Below are positions 46,067 to 55,388 of a stretch of 64,000 nt of DNA, in pieces; position 1 is the first letter of the stretch; every line of letters begins with the position of its first letter. The notes beneath the pieces are model-generated. The model did not search any database, was not told the DNA's origin, and saw nothing but the letters and a program-made list of their open reading frames with translations. The position numbers were made by a program, and so were the translations under genes. The DNA lies in assembly GCA_943788115.1 (NCBI GenBank), contig CALSPA010000011.1, positions 38,407 to 102,406 of the forward strand, read 5' to 3'. This DNA comes from an uncultured Flavobacteriales bacterium. GTDB lineage: Bacteria > Bacteroidota > Bacteroidia > Flavobacteriales_D > Parvicellaceae.

Positions 46067-47035
46067 TTACCTATTTAGTTTTGCAAAATCTTTTGCAAAA
46101 TATGTAAGTATTACATCGGCTCCAGCTCTTTTTATGCTTAACAATGCTTCTTGAAATGTATCGTTATAATCTAACCAACCATTTTTTGAAGCAGCATGTA
46201 CCATTGCGTATTCTCCGCTAACGTTGTAAGCTGAAATTGGTGTTTCAAAACTGTTTTTTAATTGATGAATAATGTCTAAATAACAAAGAGCGGGTTTAAC
46301 CATTAAAAAGTCTGCTCCTTCTAATACGTCTAGCTCAGCTTCAATGAGTGCTTCTTTTTTATTAGCTGGATTCATTTGGTAAGTTTTTTTATCACCTTCT
46401 TTAGGGGCAGAATCTAAAGCATCTCTAAAGGGACCATAAAAAGCACTTGCATATTTTGCTGTGTAGCTCATAATACTTGTATTTTCATATCCAGCATTGT
46501 CTAAAGACTCTCTAATGTGTCCAATCCTTCCATCCATCATATCCGATGGCCCAATAATATCAATCCCAGCTTGGGCTTGTGCAACAGACATGTTGGATAA
46601 AATGGGTAGTGTGTCATCATTTAAGATCTTACCATTTTCAACTAATCCATCGTGTCCATCTGATGAATATGGGTCCATTGCCACATCACTCATTAGACAT
46701 ATTGATGGGAATTCAGTTTTAATTTTTGAAATTGCTTTTAGATAAAAATTTTCCTTTTGGAAACTATAGGAGGCAACTTTATCTTTTAAGCTATCATCAA
46801 CAGCAGGAAATAAAACAAAACTATTTATGCCTAGGTTAACACATGATTCAATTTCTTTAAGCATTAAATCTAAAGACCAACGAAATACATTAGGCATAGA
46901 ACTAATTTCTTCTTTAATATTTGCCCCGTCAACTATAAATAATGGATATATAAAGTCGTTCACAGATAAATTGGTTTCTTGAACCATTTTTCTTATTGAT
47001 TCTGACTTTCTGTTTCTTCTTGGACGTTGATTCAT
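46067..47035 (-). CDS. hemB: Porphobilinogen synthase (delta-aminolevulinic acid dehydratase)
   Basis: This 322-residue enzyme joins two 5-aminolevulinates in tetrapyrrole synthesis. It has the catalytic lysines in SYTAKYASAFYGPFRDA and ADFLMVKPALCYLDII. The metal loop reads MSDVAMDPYSSDGHDG, with Asp in place of the three Cys of zinc enzymes, so it is the magnesium-type class. It is preceded by an M42 peptidase gene 5 bases away in the same direction. Confidence 0.96.
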   Translation of the reverse strand: MNQRPRRNRKSESIRKMVQETNLSVNDFIYPLFIVDGANIKEEISSMPNVFRWSLDLMLKEIESCVNLGINSFVLFPAVDDSLKDKVASYSFQKENFYLKAISKIKTEFPSICLMSDVAMDPYSSDGHDGLVENGKILNDDTLPILSNMSVAQAQAGIDIIGPSDMMDGRIGHIRESLDNAGYENTSIMSYTAKYASAFYGPFRDALDSAPKEGDKKTYQMNPANKKEALIEAELDVLEGADFLMVKPALCYLDIIHQLKNSFETPISAYNVSGEYAMVHAASKNGWLDYNDTFQEALLSIKRAGADVILTYFAKDFAKLNR

Positions 47036-47040
47036 TATAA

Positions 47041-48129
47041 TTATTTAATGTAGTTGAAGTTGTGATTGTTTTTTAAATTAACTAGACAATTGTATATTAA
47101 ATTGATGACAGCTTCTACATCACTTTTGGCACACATTTCAACTGTAGTGTGCATGTATCTTAGTGGGAGAGAAATTAATGCAGATGCAACACCAGCATTT
47201 GAATAAGCAAAAGCATCTGTATCTGTTCCAGTACTTCTAGAAGCAGCCAGTCTTTGAAAAGGGATCTTATTTTTTTCGGCATTAGAAATAATGAAATCTA
47301 ATAAATTATTTTGAACTGCTGGTCCATAAGTAAGAACAGGTCCTTTTCCACAGGCTAAATCACCTTCAACAATTTTTTTAATCATAGGAGTTTGTGTGTC
47401 GTGGCAAACATCTGTAACAATAGCAACATTTGGTTGTATATGTTCTGCGATCATTTGAGCTCCTCTTAGTCCAATTTCTTCTTGTACGGCATTGGTAATG
47501 TAAAGTCCAAAAGGAAGTTTAATTTTATTCTCTTTTAACTTTCTTGCCACTTCTGCAATAATAAATCCACCCATTCTATTATCTAATGCTCTACCTACAT
47601 AATTTGATTTATTTAGAATCATAAACTCATCTTGATATGTGACTACACATCCAACGTGAACTCCAAGTTTTTCTACTTCGGCTTTAGTTTTACATCCACA
47701 ATCAAGGAAAATATTGTCACTTTTAGGTGTTTCTTCTTTTGATTTTCTTGTGTGAATTGCTGGCCATCCAAAAACAGCTTTGACAATTCCTTTTTTAGTA
47801 TGAATATTCACTCTTTTAGAAGGAGCTATTTGATGATCACTTCCTCCATTTCTTCTTAGATAAATAAACCCTTCATTGGTAATGTAGTGAACAAACCAAG
47901 AAATTTCATCTGCATGTGCTTCTATAACAACTTTATACTTTGCCGATGGATTAATTACTCCAACTGCTGTTCCGTATGTATCAATAATAGTATCGTCTAT
48001 ATAAGGTTTAATGTATTCTAACCATATCTTTTGTCCTTCGCTTTCAAATCCCGTAGGTGATGGATTGTTTAGGTATTTTTCAAGAAAAACTTCAGACTTT
48101 TTATTTATGAAGGATTTAGGTTTTGGCAT
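47041..48129 (-). CDS. M42 family aminopeptidase
   Basis: A 362-residue TET-type aminopeptidase. Motifs are VIEAHADEISWFV (metal His and Asp), GRALDNRMGGFI, NAVQEEIGLRGA (catalytic and metal Glu), AIVTDVCHDTQTP, and RSTGTDTDAFAYSNAGVASALISLPLRYMH (given in part) with the last metal ligands. It is cytosolic and trims peptides. It is the first gene of a two-gene unit with hemB. Confidence 0.93.
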   Translation of the reverse strand: MPKPKSFINKKSEVFLEKYLNNPSPTGFESEGQKIWLEYIKPYIDDTIIDTYGTAVGVINPSAKYKVVIEAHADEISWFVHYITNEGFIYLRRNGGSDHQIAPSKRVNIHTKKGIVKAVFGWPAIHTRKSKEETPKSDNIFLDCGCKTKAEVEKLGVHVGCVVTYQDEFMILNKSNYVGRALDNRMGGFIIAEVARKLKENKIKLPFGLYITNAVQEEIGLRGAQMIAEHIQPNVAIVTDVCHDTQTPMIKKIVEGDLACGKGPVLTYGPAVQNNLLDFIISNAEKNKIPFQRLAASRSTGTDTDAFAYSNAGVASALISLPLRYMHTTVEMCAKSDVEAVINLIYNCLVNLKNNHNFNYIK

Positions 48130-48251
48130 GTTTACAGGTTTAGATTGTGCTATTTTAGTCCGAAGATAATAACCCTAAATGAATTCCTTCAACATATCAT
48201 TAAATAATCTTGTCATTTTTATAAATTTACTTTTTTTAGAAAATTATAATT

Positions 48252-49349
48252 ATGAAAAAATTTCTAGTACTTATTTTTATTTTCACATTCACATTTTTTC
48301 AGGCTCAAGATGTTGTTCCTGATTCTTCTTCAGCCAAACTCTCGCAAGATTTTCTAAATAAGCTAGATTCTTTAGGCGGAATTGATAGTGCTGCTAATGC
48401 TCAAATGAAATACAATAAAGGTGTTGAGCTTATGGATTTGAAAAAATATAAAGATGCTATCACTTTGTTTGATTCTGCAACGCTTTACAACAATGTTTTT
48501 GTTCTTGCATTTTTTAACAAGGGCATATGTCATATGAAACTAGGAAATCTTGGTCAAGCAAAAAATAATTTCACTTTATTACTTGAAAGAGACTCTAATT
48601 ACCATTTAGCTCATTTCGAAATGGGGCAAATCTATCAACAAGAAGGTTTTGTTGAAATGGCATTTTCTAGTTACAATAAAGCAATTTTTTTATATGATAA
48701 GGATTATAAATATTTCTACAATAGAGGGGTGTTGTTTTTTCAACAAAATGAATATGAAAAAGCTAAAAATGATTTTTCTAAAACAATACAACTTAAAAAT
48801 GACCATGCTTATGCTTATAATGACAGGGGCAGTGCTTTTCTTAAATTAGAAAAAATTGATGATGCAATTAAAGATTACCATAAAGCTGTAGAATTTAACC
48901 CCATGTTATCTTTTTCTTACAATAATCTAGGTACAGCATATAGAAAGAAAGAAAAATACAATGAATCAATTAGAGCTTTTAACGAAGCTGTGAAAATTGA
49001 TAATTCCTATTATGTGGCATTAAATAACAGAGGAATGTCTAAATTCAGTAAAGAAGATTACAATGGTGCAATTAGCGATTTTGATATGTGCTTAAAATTA
49101 AAACCAGAATATTCTTTTGCCATAAATAATAAAGCATCTTGTTTTATTGGGTTAGAAGATTGGGATAAAGCTATAGCATGTGCTAATAAGGCCATTGATT
49201 TAAACGAGAATTACACCTACGCATATTATAATCGAGCAATAGCTAAAGAAATGAAAAGAGATCTTGATGGTGCTTGTGAAGATTGGAAAAAAGCTTCTGA
49301 ATTAGGTTTAGAAGCAGCTAGAGTATATTATAATTCAACTTGTAAATAA
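48252..49349 (+). CDS. Exported TPR protein
   Basis: A 365-residue protein with a signal peptide (ending TFFQAQD) and about eight TPR units over residues 55-350. Typical repeats are YKDAITLFDSATLYNN, YNRGVLFFQQNEYEKA and YNNLGTAYRKKEKYNES. It is a periplasmic protein-protein scaffold. It is followed after 6 bases by the PorE-like gene, so both may act at the cell envelope, perhaps in type IX secretion. Confidence 0.8.
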   Translation: MKKFLVLIFIFTFTFFQAQDVVPDSSSAKLSQDFLNKLDSLGGIDSAANAQMKYNKGVELMDLKKYKDAITLFDSATLYNNVFVLAFFNKGICHMKLGNLGQAKNNFTLLLERDSNYHLAHFEMGQIYQQEGFVEMAFSSYNKAIFLYDKDYKYFYNRGVLFFQQNEYEKAKNDFSKTIQLKNDHAYAYNDRGSAFLKLEKIDDAIKDYHKAVEFNPMLSFSYNNLGTAYRKKEKYNESIRAFNEAVKIDNSYYVALNNRGMSKFSKEDYNGAISDFDMCLKLKPEYSFAINNKASCFIGLEDWDKAIACANKAIDLNENYTYAYYNRAIAKEMKRDLDGACEDWKKASELGLEAARVYYNSTCK

Positions 49350-49355
49350 AACATT

Positions 49356-51476
49356 ATGAAGTTTAGACTTTTAACTATTACACTTTGTCTTTTATTTGTG
49401 AATACTATTTCTTCTCAAGATGTTCCTTTTGAGAAAGCATATTTCAAAGAAAGAAAAGATGAATTAAAAGAGGCTCAAAGAAGCATTAGAGATGGTGATC
49501 TTATTTATGAAATGGGCTCCTATGACCTGTTAAATAATATGGCAAATATATGGCAGAAAGCCATCGTTTTTTATAAAGAAGCTTATGATTTTAATCCAAA
49601 TAACTCTCTTATTAATTACAAATTAGGTTCTTGTTATTTGTTTTCAATTCATAAATCATGGGCATTAGATTTCTTGAGGAAAGCCTATTCATTAAATCCT
49701 TCAGTTGCTCAAGATATTCATTTGCTTTTAGGTAAAGCATATCATTATAAGTATGATTTTGATGCAGCAATAAAAGAATATGAAAAACATAAAATTGTTC
49801 TTTCTAATACTGGTGGTCAAAATCAATTGATAGAATTATCTAAAATGATTTCTGATTGCAGATTTGCAAAGAAATTATATGAGAATCCCGAAAGAGTTTG
49901 GATCGATAATTTAGGACCCCAAATTAACACGAAATATCCTGAATATAGTCCAATGATTAATGCAGACGAATCCGTAATTATTTTCACAACTCGAAGAGAG
50001 TCTGGTATTGGAGATCAAATCGATGTCGAAGACATGGGCTATATGGAAGATATTTTCACTTCACATAAGGATGAAAATGGAAATTGGGTGCCTTCAAAAG
50101 GGTTCGATGAAAACATTAATACAAAATCACATGATGCATCTGCGGGTTTTTCAAACGATGGATTAAGTGTTTTTATTTATTATGGAAGTAAAGGAATGGG
50201 TGACATCTATATTTCTCAAAAAGAGAATGGTCAATGGTCTAAAGCAAGAAGTATTGGTAAAAAAATAAATGGAAAAAACACTCATGAAACTAGTGCTTGT
50301 CTTTCTTATGATGGTAAAAAGTTGTTTTTCTCTTCAAACAGAGAAGGTGGATATGGTAAGCATGATTTATGGGAATCTAATTGGAATGCTGATAAAAAAG
50401 AATGGGGAGAGCCAATAAACATGGGACCTATAGTAAATACTAAATACGATGAAAGAAGTGTGTTTATGCATCCTGATGGAAAAACAATGTATTTCTCATC
50501 TAAAGGGCACCCTGGAATGGGCGGCTATGACATTTTCTATACAAAAATGCAAAGTAATGGTATATGGGAAAAACCAACTAATATTGGTTACCCTGTTTCT
50601 ACACCAGATGATGATGTTAATTTTGTAATGGCTGCAAGTGGAAAAAAAGGTTATTATGCATCTTTTAGAGAAGATGGAGAAGGGGAAAAAGATTTATACA
50701 TCATTACTTTTTTAGGAGCAAAGAAAATCCCTCTTCTTAATGGTGAAGATAATTTGTTAGCTAGTATTGTTGCACCTATTGAAGAGGATTTAGTTCAACC
50801 AAAAGTTGAAGTAGAGATGAAAAATTTATCAATTTTAAAAGGGCTAGTTTTAGATGCAGATACAAAGGAGCCAATTCTTTCATCTATTGAACTTATTGAT
50901 AACGGCAATCAAACACTTGTTTCTGAATTCAGTAACGATGGTCAATCAGGTAAGTATATTCTCTCTCTTCCTGCTGGTAAAAATTATGGTATTGCTGTTA
51001 AATCTGAAGGATACTTATTCCATTCTGAAAATTTTGACATTCCAGAAAGTGCAGGTTTTAGAGAGTACGAAAAAATTATTTATTTAAAGAAAATCAAAAA
51101 GGGAGAAAGTATTGTATTGAGAAACATTTTTTTTGATTTAAATAAATATTCACTTAAACCAGAATCTAAGACAGAGCTTGATCGATTAATTCAACTTTTA
51201 GATGATAATCCTGAATTAAGAATAGAAATTTCTGGGCACACTGATAGTAGAGGTTCTGATATATATAATCAAAGCTTATCAGAAGATCGTTCTAAGGCAG
51301 TTGTAGATTATTTGGTAGCTATTGGTGGTTTCCCTAGAGATAGGTTTGAATTTAAGGGTTATGGAGAGGATAAACCTCTTTATTCAAATGAAGACATAAA
51401 GAAACTTAAAATAAAGGAAGACATTGAAGAAGCTCACTCTTTAAATAGAAGAACAGAATTTAAAATTCTTGAATAA
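49356..51476 (+). CDS. PorE-like OmpA-family protein (TPR, beta-propeller, regulatory domain, OmpA)
   Basis: A 706-residue exported protein. It has a signal peptide (ending ISSQD), TPR repeats (about 40-165), PD40/WD40-like propeller repeats (about 185-450, for example SYDGKKLFFSSNREGGYGKHDLW, given in part), a carboxypeptidase-regulatory fold (about 490-575) and an OmpA domain (about 585-705, with ISGHTDSRGSDIYNQSLSEDRS given in part). This order matches PorE of type IX secretion and several peptidoglycan-bound relatives. PorE itself is a lipoprotein and no lipobox is seen here, so I keep 'PorE-like'. Confidence 0.8.
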   Translation: MKFRLLTITLCLLFVNTISSQDVPFEKAYFKERKDELKEAQRSIRDGDLIYEMGSYDLLNNMANIWQKAIVFYKEAYDFNPNNSLINYKLGSCYLFSIHKSWALDFLRKAYSLNPSVAQDIHLLLGKAYHYKYDFDAAIKEYEKHKIVLSNTGGQNQLIELSKMISDCRFAKKLYENPERVWIDNLGPQINTKYPEYSPMINADESVIIFTTRRESGIGDQIDVEDMGYMEDIFTSHKDENGNWVPSKGFDENINTKSHDASAGFSNDGLSVFIYYGSKGMGDIYISQKENGQWSKARSIGKKINGKNTHETSACLSYDGKKLFFSSNREGGYGKHDLWESNWNADKKEWGEPINMGPIVNTKYDERSVFMHPDGKTMYFSSKGHPGMGGYDIFYTKMQSNGIWEKPTNIGYPVSTPDDDVNFVMAASGKKGYYASFREDGEGEKDLYIITFLGAKKIPLLNGEDNLLASIVAPIEEDLVQPKVEVEMKNLSILKGLVLDADTKEPILSSIELIDNGNQTLVSEFSNDGQSGKYILSLPAGKNYGIAVKSEGYLFHSENFDIPESAGFREYEKIIYLKKIKKGESIVLRNIFFDLNKYSLKPESKTELDRLIQLLDDNPELRIEISGHTDSRGSDIYNQSLSEDRSKAVVDYLVAIGGFPRDRFEFKGYGEDKPLYSNEDIKKLKIKEDIEEAHSLNRRTEFKILE

Positions 51477-51683
51477 TTAAGCGTTGAGTATTAGATAGAA
51501 AATTAAAATAAGCAGCACTATGAATAGGAATATTTTTCTGTTTTTATAAAGTGGAGTTTTATTTCTTTTAGTAATATCATTATAATTCACTTGAACTTTG
51601 TTGAAATTCTTGTGCTTAAGCATGTCTTTTTTAGACGGTAGCTTAAATTCTTTATTGTCTCTATTTATTTTATATTTTTTCAC
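51477..51683 (-). CDS. Small single-helix membrane protein next to an ECF sigma gene
   Basis: A 68-residue protein: a lysine- and asparagine-rich N-terminal part (about 1-48) and one membrane helix (about 50-66), so the basic part should face the cytosol. The start is GTG at 51683, two bases after the sigma-factor stop, so it is co-transcribed and probably coupled. Position and topology suit a small regulator of the sigma factor. There is no known anti-sigma motif, and the basic charge is unlike most anti-sigma domains. Confidence 0.5.
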   Translation of the reverse strand: MKKYKINRDNKEFKLPSKKDMLKHKNFNKVQVNYNDITKRNKTPLYKNRKIFLFIVLLILIFYLILNA

Positions 51684-51685
51684 CT

Positions 51686-52222
51686 TTAATTTGAGTTGAA
51701 AATAATCTTTAGTTTGTCTAAGGATCTATACAGTTTTATTTTAGCAGCTCCATGGCTTATTTGAAGAATATCTCCCATTTCTTTAAACGATAATCCTTCA
51801 AAGTATCTTAATTCAATTAAGTGCATGTCTTTTTCTTTTAAAGAGTTCATTGCTTGAATTAATTTATCTTGTAAATCTATCGTATTGACTGATTCAATGT
51901 CATCCAATAAGTGGATTACATCTTTTTCTTTAATTTCAACTTCATTTGTTTTATTGGTTTTTCTGAAATGTAAATTTACTTCATTAGATGCAATCTTGTA
52001 TAACCATGAAGAAAAAGGGTATCCTCTATCTTCATATTTTGAAATGTTTAATATTGCTTTCAAAAAGACTTGGGAGGTTAAGTCTCCAGTTAATTCTTCA
52101 TTTTGTGTTTTTTTAATTATATAAATGAAAATTTGTTCAAAATACTTATCATAAAGAGGTGCGAAATGGGCAGGATTTTTCTTTGCTGCTTCTACAAGCG
52201 CAAAGTCAACAGATCTACTCAT
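51686..52222 (-). CDS. ECF-type RNA polymerase sigma factor
   Basis: A 178-residue sigma-70 family protein. Region 2 shows LTSQVFLKAILNISKYEDRGYPFSSWLYKIASNEVN (given in part). Region 4 shows LIELRYFEGLSFKEMGDILQISHGAAKIKLYRSLDKLK (given in part), with the helix-turn-helix. The start is ATG 52222; a TTG at 52237 would add five residues. A small membrane protein gene follows. The regulon is unknown. Confidence 0.88.
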   Translation of the reverse strand: MSRSVDFALVEAAKKNPAHFAPLYDKYFEQIFIYIIKKTQNEELTGDLTSQVFLKAILNISKYEDRGYPFSSWLYKIASNEVNLHFRKTNKTNEVEIKEKDVIHLLDDIESVNTIDLQDKLIQAMNSLKEKDMHLIELRYFEGLSFKEMGDILQISHGAAKIKLYRSLDKLKIIFNSN

Positions 52223-52333
52223 TTCACTTCTCTTCAACTGAAATTGTATTAATTAATTACTCTTATAATTATAAAATCATTAAACGGTACAATTTAAATT
52301 TTATTTTTTTATTTATTGTTATAAGTATTGATT

Positions 52334-52341
52334 TACATTTG
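52334..52341 (+). promoter_or_regulatory. -7 element directly before ubiE
   Basis: TACATTTG ends 4 bases before the ATG at 52346. Only a TTG at 52316-52318, 15 bases upstream of the box, resembles a -33. Use of this box would give a leaderless mRNA. Confidence 0.4.
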
Positions 52342-52345
52342 CCGT

Positions 52346-53074
52346 ATGTCTGAAATAGTTAAGCCTTATAAAGAATCTACAGCATCTAAAAAAGAGCAAG
52401 TTGCTCAGATGTTCGATAATATTTCTCACAGATATGATTTTTTAAATCATTTTCTTAGTCTTGGAATAGATAATATTTGGAGGAAAAAAGCTGTAAAATT
52501 AATTAGAGCTTCTAATCCAAAACAAATATTAGATGTTGCTACTGGAACTGCTGATTTTGCCATTGAAACATTGTCATGTAAACCTGAAAATGTCATTGGA
52601 GTTGACATATCTGAAGGAATGCTAGAAAAGGGTCGTCAAAAAATAAAAAGAAAAAAATTAGACGATGTTATTCAGTTGAAATATGGGGATTCTGAAAACC
52701 TTCCCTTTGAAGATGATACATTTGATGCCATCATTGTCGGTTTTGGTGTGAGAAATTTTGAAAACTTACAACTTGGACTCAATGAAATGAAAAGAGTTTT
52801 GAAGAAGGATGGTCAAGTTGCCATTTTAGAATTGTCAAAACCTAAAAAATTTCCAATTAAACACATTTATCTTTTTTATTTTAAATTTATTTTGCCTGTA
52901 ATAGGTAGGCTGTTTTCAAAAGATTCATCTGCCTACACATATTTGCCAGATTCTGTAAATGCTTTTCCTGAAGGTGATAAATTCTTAAGTATTTTAAATG
53001 AACTTGGATATAAAAAGGTTGAGTTGAAACCGTTAAGTGGAGGGATTGCAACTATTTATTCTGCTTTTAAATAG
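52346..53074 (+). CDS. ubiE: Demethylmenaquinone methyltransferase
   Basis: A 242-residue SAM-dependent enzyme for the last step of menaquinone synthesis (also called MenG). Motifs are [21 protein letters not shown] (given in part), [14 protein letters not shown] (SAM site), [27 protein letters not shown] and EGDKFLSIL. The start is ATG 52346; a TTG at 52328 lies upstream of the promoter box. It complements menC and menE in this window. The porT gene follows 34 bases on, a pairing known in Bacteroidetes. Confidence 0.95.
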   Translation: MSEIVKPYKESTASKKEQVAQMFDNISHRYDFLNHFLSLGIDNIWRKKAVKLIRASNPKQILDVATGTADFAIETLSCKPENVIGVDISEGMLEKGRQKIKRKKLDDVIQLKYGDSENLPFEDDTFDAIIVGFGVRNFENLQLGLNEMKRVLKKDGQVAILELSKPKKFPIKHIYLFYFKFILPVIGRLFSKDSSAYTYLPDSVNAFPEGDKFLSILNELGYKKVELKPLSGGIATIYSAFK

Positions 53075-53093
53075 CTAAAAGAATTCTATTTTT

Positions 53094-53101
53094 TATATTT
53101 G
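53094..53101 (+). promoter_or_regulatory. -7 element directly before porT
   Basis: TATATTTG ends 7 bases before the porT ATG at 53109, in the 34-base ubiE-porT gap. No -33 match is seen. porT may also be read from the ubiE promoter. Confidence 0.4.
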
Positions 53102-53108
53102 GTAAGTT

Positions 53109-53822
53109 ATGTTAAGAAGAATTTTAATTATCCCTTTCTTTTTTATTTCAATTTCTGTTTTTTCACAAGGTATGAATTTACATGATTTTGATATGAAAAA
53201 GTGGCATTTTGGATTTTCATTAAGCTACAACAATTCAGATTTTTTTTACAATAGAGCTCCTAACCATTCTTTTTTTCAAGATTCATTACAATCATTAAAT
53301 GTTGCTTCTAAACCAGGGTTTACATTAGGTGTGGTTTCTTCCATAAATTTATCTCCTAATTTTAAAATAAGATTTGCAATTCCGTCCCTTTCATTTCAGG
53401 AAAGAAACATAGAATATACTTATCTTAATTCACCCGATTCACCTGAATTTTGGGTTAAATCTATTCGTCCAGTATATTTAGATTTTCCAGCTATGATGAA
53501 AATAAGAACAAATAGAATCAATAACATGGCTGTCTATTGCATTACAGGTGTTCGGTTTGGAATTGATATGGCTTCTAACAAGGATGTTGACAATGAGTCT
53601 GCTTCTTCTACTGATCAGATTGTTAAACTTAAGAAAACAGATTTTGGTATTGAAGTAGGAGGCGGTTTTGATTTTTTCTTAGAGTATTTTAAACTTGGTG
53701 TTGAACTTAAATTAGGTGTTGGTATGTTGAATATACATCTTAATGAAAACACTCGTTTTGATCAGCCAATCGATTATTTAAGATCAAAAGTTTGGACGTT
53801 TTCCTTAACATTTGAGGGCTAA
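53109..53822 (+). CDS. porT: Type IX secretion protein PorT
   Basis: A 237-residue outer-membrane beta-barrel protein. It has a signal peptide (ending SVFSQG), then MNLHDFDMKKWHFGFSLSYN (given in part), PGFTLGVVSSINLSPNFKIRF, RPVYLDFPAMMKIRTNR, YCITGVRFGIDMASNK and a C-terminal barrel strand WTFSLTFEG. Pattern, length and position after ubiE match PorT/SprT. PorT is needed for type IX secretion in Porphyromonas and Flavobacterium. It makes sense with the sorting-tail cargo proteins in the window. Confidence 0.88.
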   Translation: MLRRILIIPFFFISISVFSQGMNLHDFDMKKWHFGFSLSYNNSDFFYNRAPNHSFFQDSLQSLNVASKPGFTLGVVSSINLSPNFKIRFAIPSLSFQERNIEYTYLNSPDSPEFWVKSIRPVYLDFPAMMKIRTNRINNMAVYCITGVRFGIDMASNKDVDNESASSTDQIVKLKKTDFGIEVGGGFDFFLEYFKLGVELKLGVGMLNIHLNENTRFDQPIDYLRSKVWTFSLTFEG

Positions 53823-53827
53823 TTTAA

Positions 53828-55388
53828 TTGTCAGAAATCATTCAGATATCGGTATCTCCTGAAAGAAAAGATGATATTGAATTTCACCATCAGCTTATTT
53901 TGCAAAAGCTTGATGATTCAGATAAAAAGGTACATTCAATAAAAGTTTTAAAAAGATCAATAGATGCTCGAAAAAGACAGGTTAAATATATTTTAAGCTA
54001 TAATGTTTTTTTTGATCAAAGTGAAATTGAGCTTCCATATTCTCCTAATTATCTTAATGTTCAAGACGCTAAAAAAACAGTTCATATCATCGGTTGTGGT
54101 CCTGCAGGATTATTTGCTGCATTGACTTGTCTTAAAATTGGGGTTAAGCCTATTTTATTTGAAAGAGGTAAAGATGTTCGACTAAGAAGAAGAGATATTG
54201 CTAGCTTAAATAAATTGGGTGTTGTTAACCCAGAATCAAATTATTGTTTTGGGGAGGGTGGTGCAGGTACCTATTCGGATGGGAAGTTATACACTCGTTC
54301 AAAGAAAAGAGGAAATGTCTTAGAAGTTCTTCAGCTTTTAGTTCATCATGGTGCTCCTGAAGATATTCTTGTAGATGCACATCCTCATATTGGTACAAAT
54401 AAGCTTCCTTTGATTATTCAGAATATAACTCAAACTATTATTGATCATGGCGGGGAAGTTCATTTTAATTCTAAATTGACAGACCTAACAATTCAGAACA
54501 ATTCAATAAAATCTGTATTGATAAATGACAATGAATCTGTTACGGTTAATGCTCTTGTTATTGCTACTGGTCATTCAGCTAGAGATGTTTTCCACCTTTT
54601 AAATGAAAAAGACATTAAAATGTCCTTTAAGCCTTTTGCACTTGGTGTTAGGGTAGAGCACAAGCAATCGTTAATTGATAGTATTCAATATAAGCAGCAA
54701 GAGAGAAGTGAGTTTTTACCTCCATCAAGTTACAGTTTGGTTTACAATAACGGAGAAAGAAGTGTGTACTCTTTTTGCATGTGTCCAGGAGGGAATTATA
54801 GCCCCATGTGCAACTCAAAACAATGAAGTTGTAACAAACGGATGGTCTCCAAGTAAAAGAAATAACCCTTTTGCTAATTCTGGTGTTGTTGTTGAAGTGA
54901 AATGGGATGATTTAACCAAATATCATTCTTATGGTCCTTTAGCGGGGATGATGTTTCAACAAGAAATTGAACAAAAATGTTTTGATTTAGGTGGTGGCAA
55001 TCAAAAAGTACCTGCTCAGAGAATGGTTGATTTCCTTAATGATAAAATTTCTATTTCTTTAGAACAAACTTCTTATCAACCAGGATTGAAATCCATTAAC
55101 CTAAATAATTTATTTCCAGACTTTATTTCTAGAACGTTGCATGAAGGTTTTCAATATTTCAATAGAAAGATGTCTGGCTTTATTACCAATAAAGCAATTT
55201 TACATGCAACAGAAAGTAGAACATCATCACCAGTTAGAATTCCTAGAAATGAAAAATTAGAACATCCAGATGTATGTGGTTTGTATCCGTGTGGAGAAGG
55301 TGCTGGTTATGCTGGAGGAATAGTTTCAGCGGCAATAGATGGTGCTAAGTGCATACATGCTTATTCTGAATCTAAATCTATTACTTAA
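53828..55388 (+). pseudogene. FAD-dependent oxidoreductase, interrupted by one +1 frameshift
   Basis: Two frames (53828-54826 and 54675-55388) together make an about 519-residue flavoprotein. The first has HIIGCGPAGLFAALTCLKIG, CFGEGGAGTYSDGKLYTRSKKRG (given in part) and VIATGHSARDVFHLL. The second has the TNGWSPSKRN segment, VPAQRMVDFL and the C-terminal GLYPCGEGAGYAGGIVSAAIDG (given in part). Removing one G from GGG at 54790-54792 restores FCMCPGGII. It belongs to the NAD(P)/FAD-dependent dehydrogenases with a small N-terminal domain, function unknown. The start is TTG at 53828. A base-call error in GGG is the likely cause. Confidence 0.8.

Noticed and set aside
49356..51476. Firm naming as porE
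   Set aside because: The domain order fits, but no lipobox is seen and several OmpA proteins share this order, so only 'PorE-like' is used.
52328..52345. Upstream TTG start for ubiE
   Set aside because: It would place the start upstream of the likely -7 promoter box. ATG 52346 matches the usual UbiE N-terminus.
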